From: Folioceros fuciformis
Taxonomy: Eukaryota; Anthocerotophyta; Anthocerotopsida; Anthocerotales
NCBI GenBank assembly: GCA_049999805.1
Contig: JBNGIO010003578.1
Location: 1-20,856 of the forward strand
Length of the DNA: 20,856 nucleotides
Direction: 5' to 3'
The position numbers were made by a program, and so were the translations under genes. The notes beneath the pieces were generated by a model, which made no database searches, was not told the DNA's origin, and worked only from the letters and a program-made list of their open reading frames with translations. How positions within the stretch are numbered: position 1 is the first letter of the stretch; every line of letters begins with the position of its first letter. This document shows positions 8,826 to 17,530 of the stretch, piece by piece.

Positions 8826-8972
8826 GGTGCAGGAAACGGGTGAGGAGGCAATCCTGATCCATGGCTGCCTTGAGGGTGCAGGAAACGGGTGTGGAGGCAA
8901 TCCTGATCCATGGCTGCCTTGAGGGTGCAGGAAACGGGTGTGGAGGCAATCCTGATCCATGGCTGCCTTGAG
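8826..8972. repeat. 49-bp tandem triplication
   Basis: Three head-to-tail copies start at 8826, 8875 and 8924, each beginning GGTGCAGGAAACGGGTG and ending GGCTGCCTTGAG. Copies 2 and 3 are identical and copy 1 differs by one base (GTGAGGAGG against GTGTGGAGG), so the duplication is recent. It makes three overlapping minus-strand frames look repetitive; none resembles a protein family. Confidence 0.95.
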
Positions 8973-9600
8973 TAGAAGGTTGTGTTTCGGTAAGCTTGTT
9001 GTGGTGTACATTGTGAGGTGAGTGTGATGTTGGATGGAAGGGACACATGTTTGTTGTGGGAACTGAGGTTACAGCAGGGCTGATAGCTTGTAATTGTGCA
9101 AAGGGCGACCACGTCCACAGCTTGCCTGCCTTCACGTGGTCCACAGCTTGCTTGCCTTCATGGCTAGGCCCGATTGTCTAGAGATGTGTGCCAGAAACTT
9201 TACAAACTCTTAAAGACGATTCTTTAAAGATTGTATTCCTTTAGGGTTTAGCGTTCCTTTCAGTCCACAAAGAGGTTGTAGATAATTAAAAAAATTAGCT
9301 ATACGATATATAGGATTGGATGATGTGACAAGTACGGAAGAGAAATATTCATTGGATGCTATAGAATATTCACATATAATATACGTGTTCATAAAAAAAA
9401 AACATGATTATGTAATCCCTGTCCACATCGGCATTCCATAAAAATAGGTTTAGCCTCTAATTTTATACTAAAAATATCTTTTATACTTTTTTGAAGTATA
9501 AAATGTCTAGAGGAATCCAAAATAAAATAAAATATGACTTTAAGCCCCCAAGTAAAAATTATTTGCCGAGGACTACTCACTCTACGCGCAGAAAGGAATT
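8973..9600. other. AT-rich spacer, no gene seen
   Basis: Contains a short direct repeat of TCCACAGCTTGC(C/T)TGCCTTCA (about 9114 and 9140), a TTTAGGGTTTAG motif at 9240 and otherwise AT-rich sequence with poly-A runs. No coding frame is supported. Confidence 0.5.
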
Positions 9601-9639
9601 TATCTGGATTTGTCCGAATTTATCTGGATTTGTCCGAAT
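9601..9639. repeat. 20-bp direct duplication
   Basis: TATCTGGATTTGTCCGAATT at 9601-9620 is repeated immediately at 9621-9639 with only the final base differing. This is a short recent tandem duplication with no visible function. Confidence 0.9.
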
Positions 9640-10049
9640 GTTTTGCAATCAGGAAGCATCTGTCAAACGTCCCACTTGCAATTTAGTACGACCGTGCAGT
9701 GGGCCGGATTCCTCAGTATCGAGTCTACTGCGCATGTGAGGTATCCGGCAATTATCTTGTATGGGCCCATGCCCTCAGCCCTCGAGTCACAAGATCGTCC
9801 TTCCATTCCGTTAGAGGGACATGGGTCCCCACACTCTATCCATGTCCAACCACGAACTTTAACTGTGCTTCTCCTTAATTGATTACAGGGCTGGACCCAT
9901 GAGATTGTGGGTGAGCTGATTGAACCAAGTCTGGAGTGCTTGACCCAGGCAGGCACAGGCTTCAGCGGGCATGCAGGCAACATCGACGGACGTGGTTGGA
10001 TACCGTGTCGTGATGCACCGGCTGACCGCATGAACAGAGTTCTGTAACA
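9640..10049. other. Non-coding stretch next to the probable SINE
   Basis: Balanced composition. A 161-residue minus-strand frame crosses it but resembles no family, runs into the tRNA-like element and uses no clear start, so it is not called. Part of this stretch may be the 3' body of the SINE. Confidence 0.4.
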
Positions 10050-10262
10050 ACTGCTAATCTTGGAAAGGGATGCTAGGGCACTCTTGCGTGTCGAGGCAGG
10101 ATTGAGGAGGAAGGGCGATCCTTCGTGCTGTAGCCGCACGGTGAACAAGACAAAAGCTTCTTCCCTTTTTCACGTTTATTGTGGCGGCGAAGGGAGAGTT
10201 TGATACGAACCCGCAACGGCAGGCAAAGTGTTTTACAGGCTGTTGAGCCACAGCCACCTCAC
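10050..10262 (-). mobile_element. Probable tRNA-derived SINE
   Basis: Read on the minus strand from about 10260, the sequence starts like a tRNA. A box-A-like TGGCTCAACAGC is followed by AAACACTTTGCCTGCCG and a box-B-like GGGTTCGTATC about 40 nt later, spaced as in polymerase III internal promoters. The putative T arm does not pair and no acceptor stem closes, so it is not a working tRNA gene. A non-tRNA body follows (GAAGCTTTTGTCTTGTTCACCG). The 3' end, tail and target-site duplication could not be defined, so the left boundary is arbitrary. Confidence 0.45.
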
Positions 10263-10857
10263 GTTGCTCTGACGACTGAGATCAGCGCTGAGAGCAATGA
10301 CAGGTGATCCAACCTGTCAGTGTCCCCAACCTGAACACCCCGACGATCATCAAGGGCTTGTGAAAACAGGGAGCTGAAATCATGAGTGAGACATAGTGAA
10401 AGGGAAGTAGTACCTCTTTCGTGTGTGAAGAATCAGGGCCCTGATCCTACCCAGGTGGTGGAGAGATACATCCCAATCCCAGATGGGAGGAAGCCATGCA
10501 GCCAAAACAGACGAGAAAAAGTTGTCATGAACCAACAATCGGCTGCGGCAAATAGATTCTTTACACTTGACCGCGTGCTGCACATCTGCTACGCTGAGAA
10601 AGCTATTAACATTGTGGCTATCTCCTGTACAAAGTGTATATGAGGGATGCCATCACAGCCTAGCAAGTATGCTGCTGCAAAGACAAGCCCTCTCTACTGG
10701 AAAGCGCTTAATGTGGCATACATACATGCTGATCTATGCTAACTTGGAGGGGGAAGATTGCGCCACTCACATACACAGGATCTGGCTGGTGCAAGCTCTT
10801 TTTCCGAACCCTTCTGTACAAAGTAGTCCACCACTGGCTGCTGGTGGGCTGCTGCTG
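10263..10857. other. Spacer downstream of the Yippee gene
   Basis: Probably includes the 3' UTR of the minus-strand Yippee-like gene. A 14-bp perfect palindrome, ATCAGGGCCCTGAT, lies at 10432-10445. No further gene is supported. The nearest clear minus-strand AATAAA is at about 10175-10180, inside the probable SINE, which would imply a UTR of nearly 700 nt. Confidence 0.4.
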
Positions 10858-11493
10858 TCACCAGTTCTCCCTCATGACTTTAGCCTTCTCCAGAATAAAC
10901 TTACCCTCCTTGTACTTCTGCGAATCCTCGTAAGCCTTCTCATACTTCCAGCCCAGAGTCTCCTCGCAATCCATGCAGGAGATGTCAGCCACAGTGTGCA
11001 AGCCCGTCATGAGGTGCCGGTCTTCCTTCTGCCCCACCTTCACATTCACAACGGTTGCGAAAAGGAAGGCCCTCCCATTCCGTCCCTGTAGCCCACTGCA
11101 CGCATGTAAGAAGCAAGGAGCACCATCGTACAAAACAAACACACCCCCACCCCTTAGACTGCTAAATGCATCAACGAGACAGTACAAAACCAACCACACG
11201 CCCATGGGCATGGAATTGGGCAAGCAGGAGACGCAACTAGGCCACTGAATTGCCCAGCGAGCGCACGTACCCCCGCAGGAACCCACCATACAAATCAGCT
11301 CAGCAAGAAAAAAGGGGGTAGAATTCCATCGCAAGCCAGGCAAGAAAGCAGGCAGCAACAATTACGCAGCACAAGGGCAGGTGCCCACATGGAAAGCCTT
11401 GGAGATGCAGTCATCGTGGTCGGCGATGTGGCAGCGGCAGTTGCAGCAGCTGTAGATGCGAGGACCAGGCAGGAATTCTCGGCGCCCGTCCAT
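10858..11493 (-). CDS. Yippee-like zinc-binding protein (two exons)
   Basis: Exon 1 is 11493-11389 (35 codons) and exon 2 is 11085-10858 (75 codons plus TGA). They are separated by a 303-bp GT-AG intron in phase 0. The joined product is 110 aa, normal for the Yippee family. It has the diagnostic zinc pattern: C16xxC19 (YSCCNC) and C72xxC75 (CMDC), exactly Cx2C-x52-Cx2C. Other family landmarks are [51 protein letters not shown] and the MRENW end. An in-frame TAG at 11610-11608 and no earlier ATG fix the start. Yippee proteins are small conserved eukaryotic zinc proteins related in fold to Mis18 and cereblon domains. Their role in plants is poorly defined. Confidence 0.93.
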
Positions 11494-11918
11494 CCGCCTG
11501 AGCCTGTTGGGCAAGGAATACAGCCGGGACAGGGATCCGGGGGAATTCCACACACAGCCGGGCAGAATCACGGCACCAAGCTTCGCAATGGTTCTCTGCG
11601 CCACGTACTAAGCGCTGTGCCGGGGAATTGAAGGCAGAGCTACCGCCGCGGCAGGCTTTAAGGAAGGAGAGCCGCCATAGCCGAGGAAGAGGAGCAGACA
11701 GGGCTGTGCAGGGGAAACGCCGAGAGAGAGCCGAGACACTGGCCGACAGAGTCTTCCCTCGCTTTTATCTTGCGTCCTCCTGTAGCACAGCCCACATCAC
11801 TCTTCCAAATCTTCCATTTCTGAGAAATTCGCATTTGCATCCTCCTTGCCTCGCGCCTTGGCCTCGTCCCCTGCCCGCTTTTGAGGCGGCAGACCCTCTT
11901 CGGCATATATTCTGGAAG
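11494..11918. other. Intergenic: Yippee leader and PPR 3' flank
   Basis: Separates the stop codon of the second PPR gene (11919) from the Yippee start, both on the minus strand. It is fairly GC-rich with overlapping short frames that resemble nothing, plus the putative Yippee core promoter. I looked for a continued DYW domain downstream of the PPR stop in all minus-strand frames and saw none. Confidence 0.5.
11720..11769 (-). promoter_or_regulatory. Possible core promoter of the Yippee-like gene
   Basis: On the minus strand a TATA-like GATAAAAGC (11769-11761) is followed about 30 nt later by a pyrimidine-rich CTCTCTCTCGG (about 11731-11721). This is a common arrangement around plant transcription starts. 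It would give a leader of about 240 nt. A short upstream ATG frame (MAALLP) lies inside that leader. Confidence 0.35.
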
Positions 11919-14915
11919 TTATGATGTTCTCTGCTTTGGGCGGTAACAGCCATCGTCCACTTCTGTAAACACGGGCGGCTTGTATTTCAGCCTTGATCTA
12001 TTATTAAGGGGGGTCGGATAATCCTGATCTCCGACCACAAAGCTGTGCACCAGACCATGGATGTCGGTCCACCAGCTCTCACCTGGCTGCTTCCTCGCCC
12101 TCATTCTATTTCGCCGGGCCTGGATCTCCTGGGCCTGCTCACCCATCTGGGCACCCATGTAGATGTTGGACATCAACACATAGGCAGCGGCATCTTTCTC
12201 ATCCAGCTTCACAGCTTCAAAGAAGGCAGGACGTGCCACTTCCACGTTGCACCACTTTTGGCAAGCAGCCAGCAGGGTGTGCCAGACGGCAGCGTTAGCT
12301 TGTACTGGCATTGACCTGACCATAACCAGCGCCTCATCTAGGTGGCCAGCACGGCCCAGAAGATCCACCATGCAGGTGTAATGCTCAACCGCCGGGGTGA
12401 TTGTGTAGTGTGAGCTCATGGCTTGGAAGTACTCTCTGCCCTTGTCCACCAGACCTGCATGACTGCACACTGTTAGTACGCTGAGTAGAGTGATTCCGAC
12501 TGGCCGTATGCCATCCCCTGACATTCTCTGCACCAAGTGGAAGACTGCTGCACTGTCTGCCTGGCAAGCGTAGCCTGCAATCAACGTGTTCCAGGCACCG
12601 TCGTCTCTTTCGGGCAAGCCATCGAACACCTGCTGTGCATCAAGCATGCTCCCAGACTTTGCGTACATGCTTATCAAGCTGCTAGCTACGATGACGTCGG
12701 CTTGGAGACCTTGTTCTACAACATGGGCATGAAGCTGCCTTCCTATCTGCAGAGCTGCCACATTTGCACATGCCTGCAGGAGGCACACAAACGTGACGGA
12801 GTCAGGTACTGCGATGCCCTCTTGTTGCATAGCATTGTAGAGAAGGAGGGCTTCCTGCCCCATGCCCTGCTGGGAGTACCCAGCTATCATGGCAGTCCAT
12901 GTCACGACGTTCTTTGCATGAAATCTCTGAAATACTGTCTGAGCATCTTCCAAGCTCCCACACTTTGCATACATGTGTACCAGACTGTTGGCTACGAACA
13001 CGTCAGATGCATGTCCTTGGTCTCTTGATTGTGCATGAAGCTGCTTCCCCTTGTCCAAGGCTCGGCTGCCTACACTTGCACATGCCTGAAAAAGACATCC
13101 AAATGTTATGGAATTGGGCACAACAATGCCTCCTTCTTGCATTGCATTGTACAGGTCGAGGGCTTCCTGGCCCATTCCCTGCTGGGAGTATCCTGCGATT
13201 AAAGCAGTCCATGTCACGACGTCTTTGTGCCCAAGTCCATCAAACACTCTCCGCGCATCCTCTAGGCTGCCACACTTGGCATACATGTTAATCAAACTGC
13301 TGGCTACAAACACATCAGGTGGGTGTCCTTGTTCTGTGATTTGGGCATGAAGCTGCTTCCCTGTCTCCAAAGATGCGGTTCCCACGCTTGCGCAAGCCTG
13401 CAGGAGGCACACAAATGTGACAGAATTGGGTACCGACATGCCTTCTTCTTGCATTGCCCTGTAGAGATGAAGAGCTTCCTGCCCATCGCCCTGTTGAGAA
13501 TACCCGGCAATTAGAGCAGTCCATGTCACCACGTCTTTTTGCCCAAGTCCATCAAACACTCTTTGTGCATCCTCTAGGCTACCACACTTTGCATACATGT
13601 TAACCAGATTGTTGGCTACTAATAAATCAGCTTCATATCCTCGTTCTGTCATTTGTACATGAAGCTCCCTCCCCTTCCCCAGAGCTGGGGACCCCATGCT
13701 TGCACATGCCTGCAGGAGGCACACAAATGTCACAATATCGGGCATAGCCATGCCATCTTCTTGCATAGCGTTGTGCAGACGGAGCGCTTCTTGCCCCATA
13801 TCCTGCTGGGAATACCCTGCTATCAAGGCATTCCATGTCACCACATCTTTTTGAACAAGTCCATCGAACACAACCTGAGCATCCTTTACGCTGCCACACT
13901 TTGCGTACATGTCTACAAGGCAATTGCAGACAAACAAATCAGGCTGAACCCCACTGGCCAACACATCTGCATGCACCTGTTTCCCAGCTTTCAAGTCTGA
14001 TCCCCTTGCACAAGCCTGAAGGGCAGCCACAAACACATGGCCATCTGGCTTCACATTTGACCTGCGCATCCGACCATACAGTTGTTTTGCCTGTATGTCT
14101 TGACCGTGTTTAACAAGTGCAGAAATCATTGACGACCACATGAAAGCATCTGGGTTGGCCATCTCGGTGAACACATCCATCGCGTCTTCCAACCTTCCAT
14201 GAGAAGCATACATTCGCAAAATGTGATTGCAAAGGAACGTGTCTTCCTGATACCCTTCCTTCAACGTGAGAGCATGGACGCGCCGACCCAAAATGAGATC
14301 CTTCCTCTTTACACATTTGTTCAAGACCGTGTACAACAGAGAAATAGAGATGCAACATGCTGTCTGCACAAGAATTCCCAGAGCCTCAACAGCCTCAGCA
14401 AGATGGCCCTCATGACATAGGTTAATCACGGTTTCAGCCGTTACGCCCCACTTGACTCCTACAGGTAGGTGGACGTTAGGATCATGATGCCTGCCGCAGG
14501 TGGATCCTGTTGAACGAGGTGGCTTTTCCTTGAAAATGCTGCAACTCGAGAGTCGAAGGTTTGCAAACGGTTGCTTCCCTGAAGTCGGCTGCGCACGAGC
14601 TGTCCCTAAAATCCATGCAAACCTCCTACGACCCATTGATGGCACGACTACCCTCGTATTGCAAGTCCTTACAATGTTGGGGAGAGGAGAAATTTTGGTG
14701 ATGGGATGGTTGGAACGTGGTGGCACACATTTCAAAATGCAGGCAGTATGTTTGCTTTCAGTGTACAAATCTGGAGCTCTGAGAATTCCTCGTTTACACG
14801 TCAGCCTCTTGCGCTTCTGGAGCTGGTTAACTCCACTAGTGACAACCAGGGTCTGTGCCTCTGAACAATCTACATAAGGAGCAGAAATAACTTCAAAAGG
14901 CGGCCTGACTGACAT
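11919..14915 (-). CDS. PLS-class PPR protein, E-type, four repeated modules
   Basis: One exon of 998 aa from the first ATG at 14915 (in-frame TAA just upstream). A second Met at 14636 (residue 94) begins MGRRRFAWILGTARAQP, a basic, Ser-rich organelle-targeting-like start, and may be the true one. Divergent PPR motifs follow (residues about 157-360: TAETVINLCHEG, GRRVHALTL). Four P-L-S modules averaging 103.5 residues come next (13817 to 12576, GYSQQ...QACASVG...LVNMYAKCG), then P2-L2-S2 and E1/E2 and a PG box at residues 944-967 (PGESWWTD...VHSF...GDQDYP). The protein ends 31 residues later without any HSE, CxxCH or DYW motif. It is colinear with the giant PPR gene at both ends but lacks nine modules. 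The likely role is organelle RNA recognition, probably editing with a deaminase in trans. Confidence 0.93.
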   Translation of the reverse strand: MSVRPPFEVISAPYVDCSEAQTLVVTSGVNQLQKRKRLTCKRGILRAPDLYTESKHTACILKCVPPRSNHPITKISPLPNIVRTCNTRVVVPSMGRRRFAWILGTARAQPTSGKQPFANLRLSSCSIFKEKPPRSTGSTCGRHHDPNVHLPVGVKWGVTAETVINLCHEGHLAEAVEALGILVQTACCISISLLYTVLNKCVKRKDLILGRRVHALTLKEGYQEDTFLCNHILRMYASHGRLEDAMDVFTEMANPDAFMWSSMISALVKHGQDIQAKQLYGRMRRSNVKPDGHVFVAALQACARGSDLKAGKQVHADVLASGVQPDLFVCNCLVDMYAKCGSVKDAQVVFDGLVQKDVVTWNALIAGYSQQDMGQEALRLHNAMQEDGMAMPDIVTFVCLLQACASMGSPALGKGRELHVQMTERGYEADLLVANNLVNMYAKCGSLEDAQRVFDGLGQKDVVTWTALIAGYSQQGDGQEALHLYRAMQEEGMSVPNSVTFVCLLQACASVGTASLETGKQLHAQITEQGHPPDVFVASSLINMYAKCGSLEDARRVFDGLGHKDVVTWTALIAGYSQQGMGQEALDLYNAMQEGGIVVPNSITFGCLFQACASVGSRALDKGKQLHAQSRDQGHASDVFVANSLVHMYAKCGSLEDAQTVFQRFHAKNVVTWTAMIAGYSQQGMGQEALLLYNAMQQEGIAVPDSVTFVCLLQACANVAALQIGRQLHAHVVEQGLQADVIVASSLISMYAKSGSMLDAQQVFDGLPERDDGAWNTLIAGYACQADSAAVFHLVQRMSGDGIRPVGITLLSVLTVCSHAGLVDKGREYFQAMSSHYTITPAVEHYTCMVDLLGRAGHLDEALVMVRSMPVQANAAVWHTLLAACQKWCNVEVARPAFFEAVKLDEKDAAAYVLMSNIYMGAQMGEQAQEIQARRNRMRARKQPGESWWTDIHGLVHSFVVGDQDYPTPLNNRSRLKYKPPVFTEVDDGCYRPKQRTS
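12576..13817 (-). repeat. Intragenic array of four PLS modules
   Basis: GYS landmarks lie at 13817 and then about every 310 bp until the divergent GYACQAD copy at 12575. The last module (ANVAALQIGRQLHA, YAKSGSMLDA) matches the last module of the giant gene (ANVAALHLGRHLHA, YGKSGSMLDA), so ends are orthologous and the difference in number lies in the middle. Confidence 0.88.
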
Positions 14916-14973
14916 GAAGGCCTCTTCACACCTTAGTCCAGGAGAACATTTGCCTTAAGAACCACAGCGAGCA

Positions 14974-16876
14974 TCATTTGCTACGTACCTCTGAGTAAGG
15001 AGTCAAGGTCTCTGAGCACAAGCTCTGAATGGTGGGTGGAAGTAGATCTGGAAATGCTTTACCAACAAGCGAGTACAGCACATTCCCTGCCAGGAAGATT
15101 GGAAGAAGCCACTTGGCGGAAGGGAAGGCATTCTCAGACAAGTACGCAGCCGCACCGTCTTCTTTAACCTGCTGTAAGGAGTAGCGCTCCAAGGCAACAT
15201 TCATGTATTCTTCCGTGCGTAACAGATCAGCAAGGACAACTGCGTCCTGAACACAACAGCAGCAGACGTCAGGAACGGATACCTGTAAGATGCAGCAGAG
15301 AGCTTTCTTTCAAGGGGCCAACAAACCTGCAGTGAAGAATTGCAACCTTGACCAAGAGCATTAGACATGGCATGTGCTGCATCCCCTATTAGCACTGCTT
15401 TACCCTTGGGATCGTAGAATTTGCCACAATTTACCTGCAGGAACATTGCCGCATGCATAGTCATTCACAGGGAAGGTGGCAGGAAAGATGTCGAACACTG
15501 TCCTGGTAGGTGTCGAATACCCTCATAGTAGAAGTTGGGCGTTGCTCGATGAAAGCCTCAGCGGATTCCAGAGGGCACGTCAGTGGTGCCATACTTTTCT
15601 CAATGAATCTTTTCAGCTGTCATCCAAAAAGAGTAAGAACTGTACTCCACCCCTGGACCATGTAGTCCAAGCAAAATCGCTGCAAACATAGCTACCTCTA
15701 GGCTTGACGTAATTTGCAGCAGGCTAGCTGGTACAGTTTCTGGAGACCATTCAATTAAAACAGATAGTCGACCATTTGGACTTGGGAAGCAAGCGTATCT
15801 CAAAGATTCAGACTTCCTTCCAAGAAACGGATTTGGAAACTGCAGCCAAAATGGTCTCGTGGATGGAGAATCCTCGGACTCCTGCAAGGGCACACGAAAG
15901 GAGTGTACTGCTGTATCTGAAAGTTCAGCTGGCCTTGGGACATTCAGGACTTTAAACATGTATGGAGGGTTGATCTGCTGATAGTCAAACCCTCTTTGTC
16001 GAATAAACTCTTCTCTGACAACTGATCTGGCACCATCAGCGCCGACCAGAAGATCGTACAGGACAGGCTTTTTCTGCCCCTCAACCTGCACAGTACGAGT
16101 GCTGAAATCGGCTCCCAAACACCTTGTTTCGTAGTGCACCTGCAGTTTTGGTCAGAGTCGTAACTCATGAGACACAAGGCTTGCCCCATCCATATAATCG
16201 GCATGACTGCCATGCCGACGTGATGATAAACCACTCCTACCTGAACCTTCTCCTCGCTGTAACGCTGCTGCAGCTGAGCTAAGAGTGCAGCAGACAGAGC
16301 TCTCTGATTGATGAGAAGCGATGGCTTATCTGGGTTGCGTTTCAGAGGAATGCTGCGTTTTCCTGCATGGAGCACAAACTCTGAGCTCGGCATCCCGGCT
16401 GCCTGTATCAAGGGCCATAGTCCATCTACGTGCTCTATTGCATTTCGTCCACGGGCACTCAACCCAACAACATATTGCCTTATCTTGTGCCTGACACAAC
16501 CACCTTCCCAATCCTGTCATTGTTTAGAAGACAACGAGCAAGGCACAGAACCCATCATCTCACGTTGCCCATCAGTTGCGAGGCTGATCAGACAATCGGA
16601 CTGTTGTCTGTCTCTCGAGTTTGTCAGTAAAAGCCGGCCTCAGGAACACAAACAAAAGGATGTCTAGCATGTAAAACAGGGCGTCAATCTTGAAATGAGT
16701 CTATTTCACAGCAGATGACCAATTCTGTGCCAGGTGACATACGGTGGTAATGGAGTACACGGATTCTGTCTAGCTTCATAGATTCGGATTGGCAGGATTG
16801 GAGTTGGTTGAGCCAGGAGAAGATGTGCCAACAGAAGCCCTGCTGGGCCTGCGCCCACAATCACAACTCCAGCCAT
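14974..16876 (-). CDS. FAD-dependent monooxygenase, kynurenine 3-monooxygenase type (six exons)
   Basis: Exons read 16876-16761, 16490-16241, 16139-15696, 15616-15521, 15434-15327 and 15246-14974. All five introns (270, 101, 79, 86 and 80 bp) are GT-AG and phases agree, giving 428 aa, normal for the family. Landmarks are the FAD Rossmann motif GAGPAG (residues 8-13) with the strand-2 acid E34, GLSARGRNAIEH (48-57), the DG motif DLLVGADGARSVVR (151-164), and the GD motif GKAVLIGDAAHAMSNALGQG (313-332). A hydrophobic C-terminal segment (about 384-400) may attach it to a membrane. Class A flavin monooxygenases use NAD(P)H and O2 to hydroxylate aromatic substrates. Kynurenine is the name-giving substrate, but plants mostly make NAD from aspartate, so the substrate here is uncertain. 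The last codons overlap a strong donor-like GAG|GTACGT, so a short extra exon is possible. Confidence 0.88.
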
Positions 16877-17189
16877 TTTCACCACCTGATTGGGACGCAA
16901 TTTGCCTAAGGTTCTGCGCACACGAACGGGGAGCTCCGTTTTCTTTGCGTCTCAAAGCAATGAAAAATCAGGCTACAATGAGGTGAGCCCAGCATTTGAT
17001 GCAGATCCTAGCTGAAACCTGCATTCTGAGATGTGACTATGTTTGAAGTTGTTGGGTTAGTGGGCGGAGAAGTACCTCTGGCTTGCTCACCACTCCCGCA
17101 ATTCACATATCCCTGTTAGTTGCGACCAGTTCAAGAAAGCCACTCTACTCTAGGTCATTTGGGTCCAGTTTGCACTGCAGGACAGGATC
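16877..17189. other. Upstream region of the monooxygenase gene
   Basis: Contains the presumed promoter and leader of the minus-strand monooxygenase. An in-frame Met-containing extension (to about 16921) exists, but the ATG at 16876 directly precedes the Rossmann strand as in family members. No distinct promoter element stood out. Confidence 0.4.
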
Positions 17190-17530
17190 CTCTGGTCCAT
17201 CTGCAAGGAAGTGCCGTTGTAAGGCTGAGCATTCGGCACTTTGCCGTTCAGGGTTTTTTTGTCGCGGAATTATATTCTTGGAGGATACGAGCACCAAGGG
17301 CCGCATCGCCGGCTCTCGGAGCAACGACGAAAGAAGATCATGTTCCTCAGCATTCTGAAAGCGTGCTGAGACATGCCTCAGGGAAGGTGATTCATGCTCA
17401 GTCGTTGATGCGTTTACAGTTTTTCTGCCGTATGGCTAGTGTGCTGCCTAGAGAAGGAGTGGAAGCCCTTGGTAGTGTGCGAATGAAAACGGTGGTGCAT
17501 CGGAATGCTATGATCACTGGATACTCTGGA
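17190..17530 (+). pseudogene. Broken PPR gene relic
   Basis: Pieces of a PLS-type PPR gene lie in the right order but in shifting frames. FLSILKAC (17343-17366) is followed immediately by a stop, then GKVIHAQS in another frame (17381-17404), and NAMITGYS preceded by MKTVVHR (about 17485-17527). The distance between the L-motif piece and the NAMITGYS piece is shorter than in an intact triplet. The consensus (SILKAC, NAMITGYS) differs from that of the two intact genes (LLQACAS, NALIAGYSQ), so it comes from another PPR subfamily. Positions 17190-17340 are weaker and may be the preceding S and P motifs. Confidence 0.6.

Noticed and set aside
8722-9144. Pro-rich minus-strand protein with a repeated segment
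   Set aside because: Three frames are all open because of the 49-bp triplication, which shifts frame between copies; no family resemblance.
10199-10262. Functional tRNA gene on the minus strand
   Set aside because: Box-like motifs are present, but the T arm and acceptor stem do not pair; a SINE head explains it better.
12045-14420. Plus-strand frames opposite the second PPR gene
   Set aside because: Same effect: they repeat with the PLS modules on the other strand and resemble nothing on their own.
15880-15960. Extra short intron inside exon 3 of the monooxygenase
   Set aside because: GT and AG dinucleotides exist, but the interval would be only about 55 bp and the frame is open, so it is left as exon.
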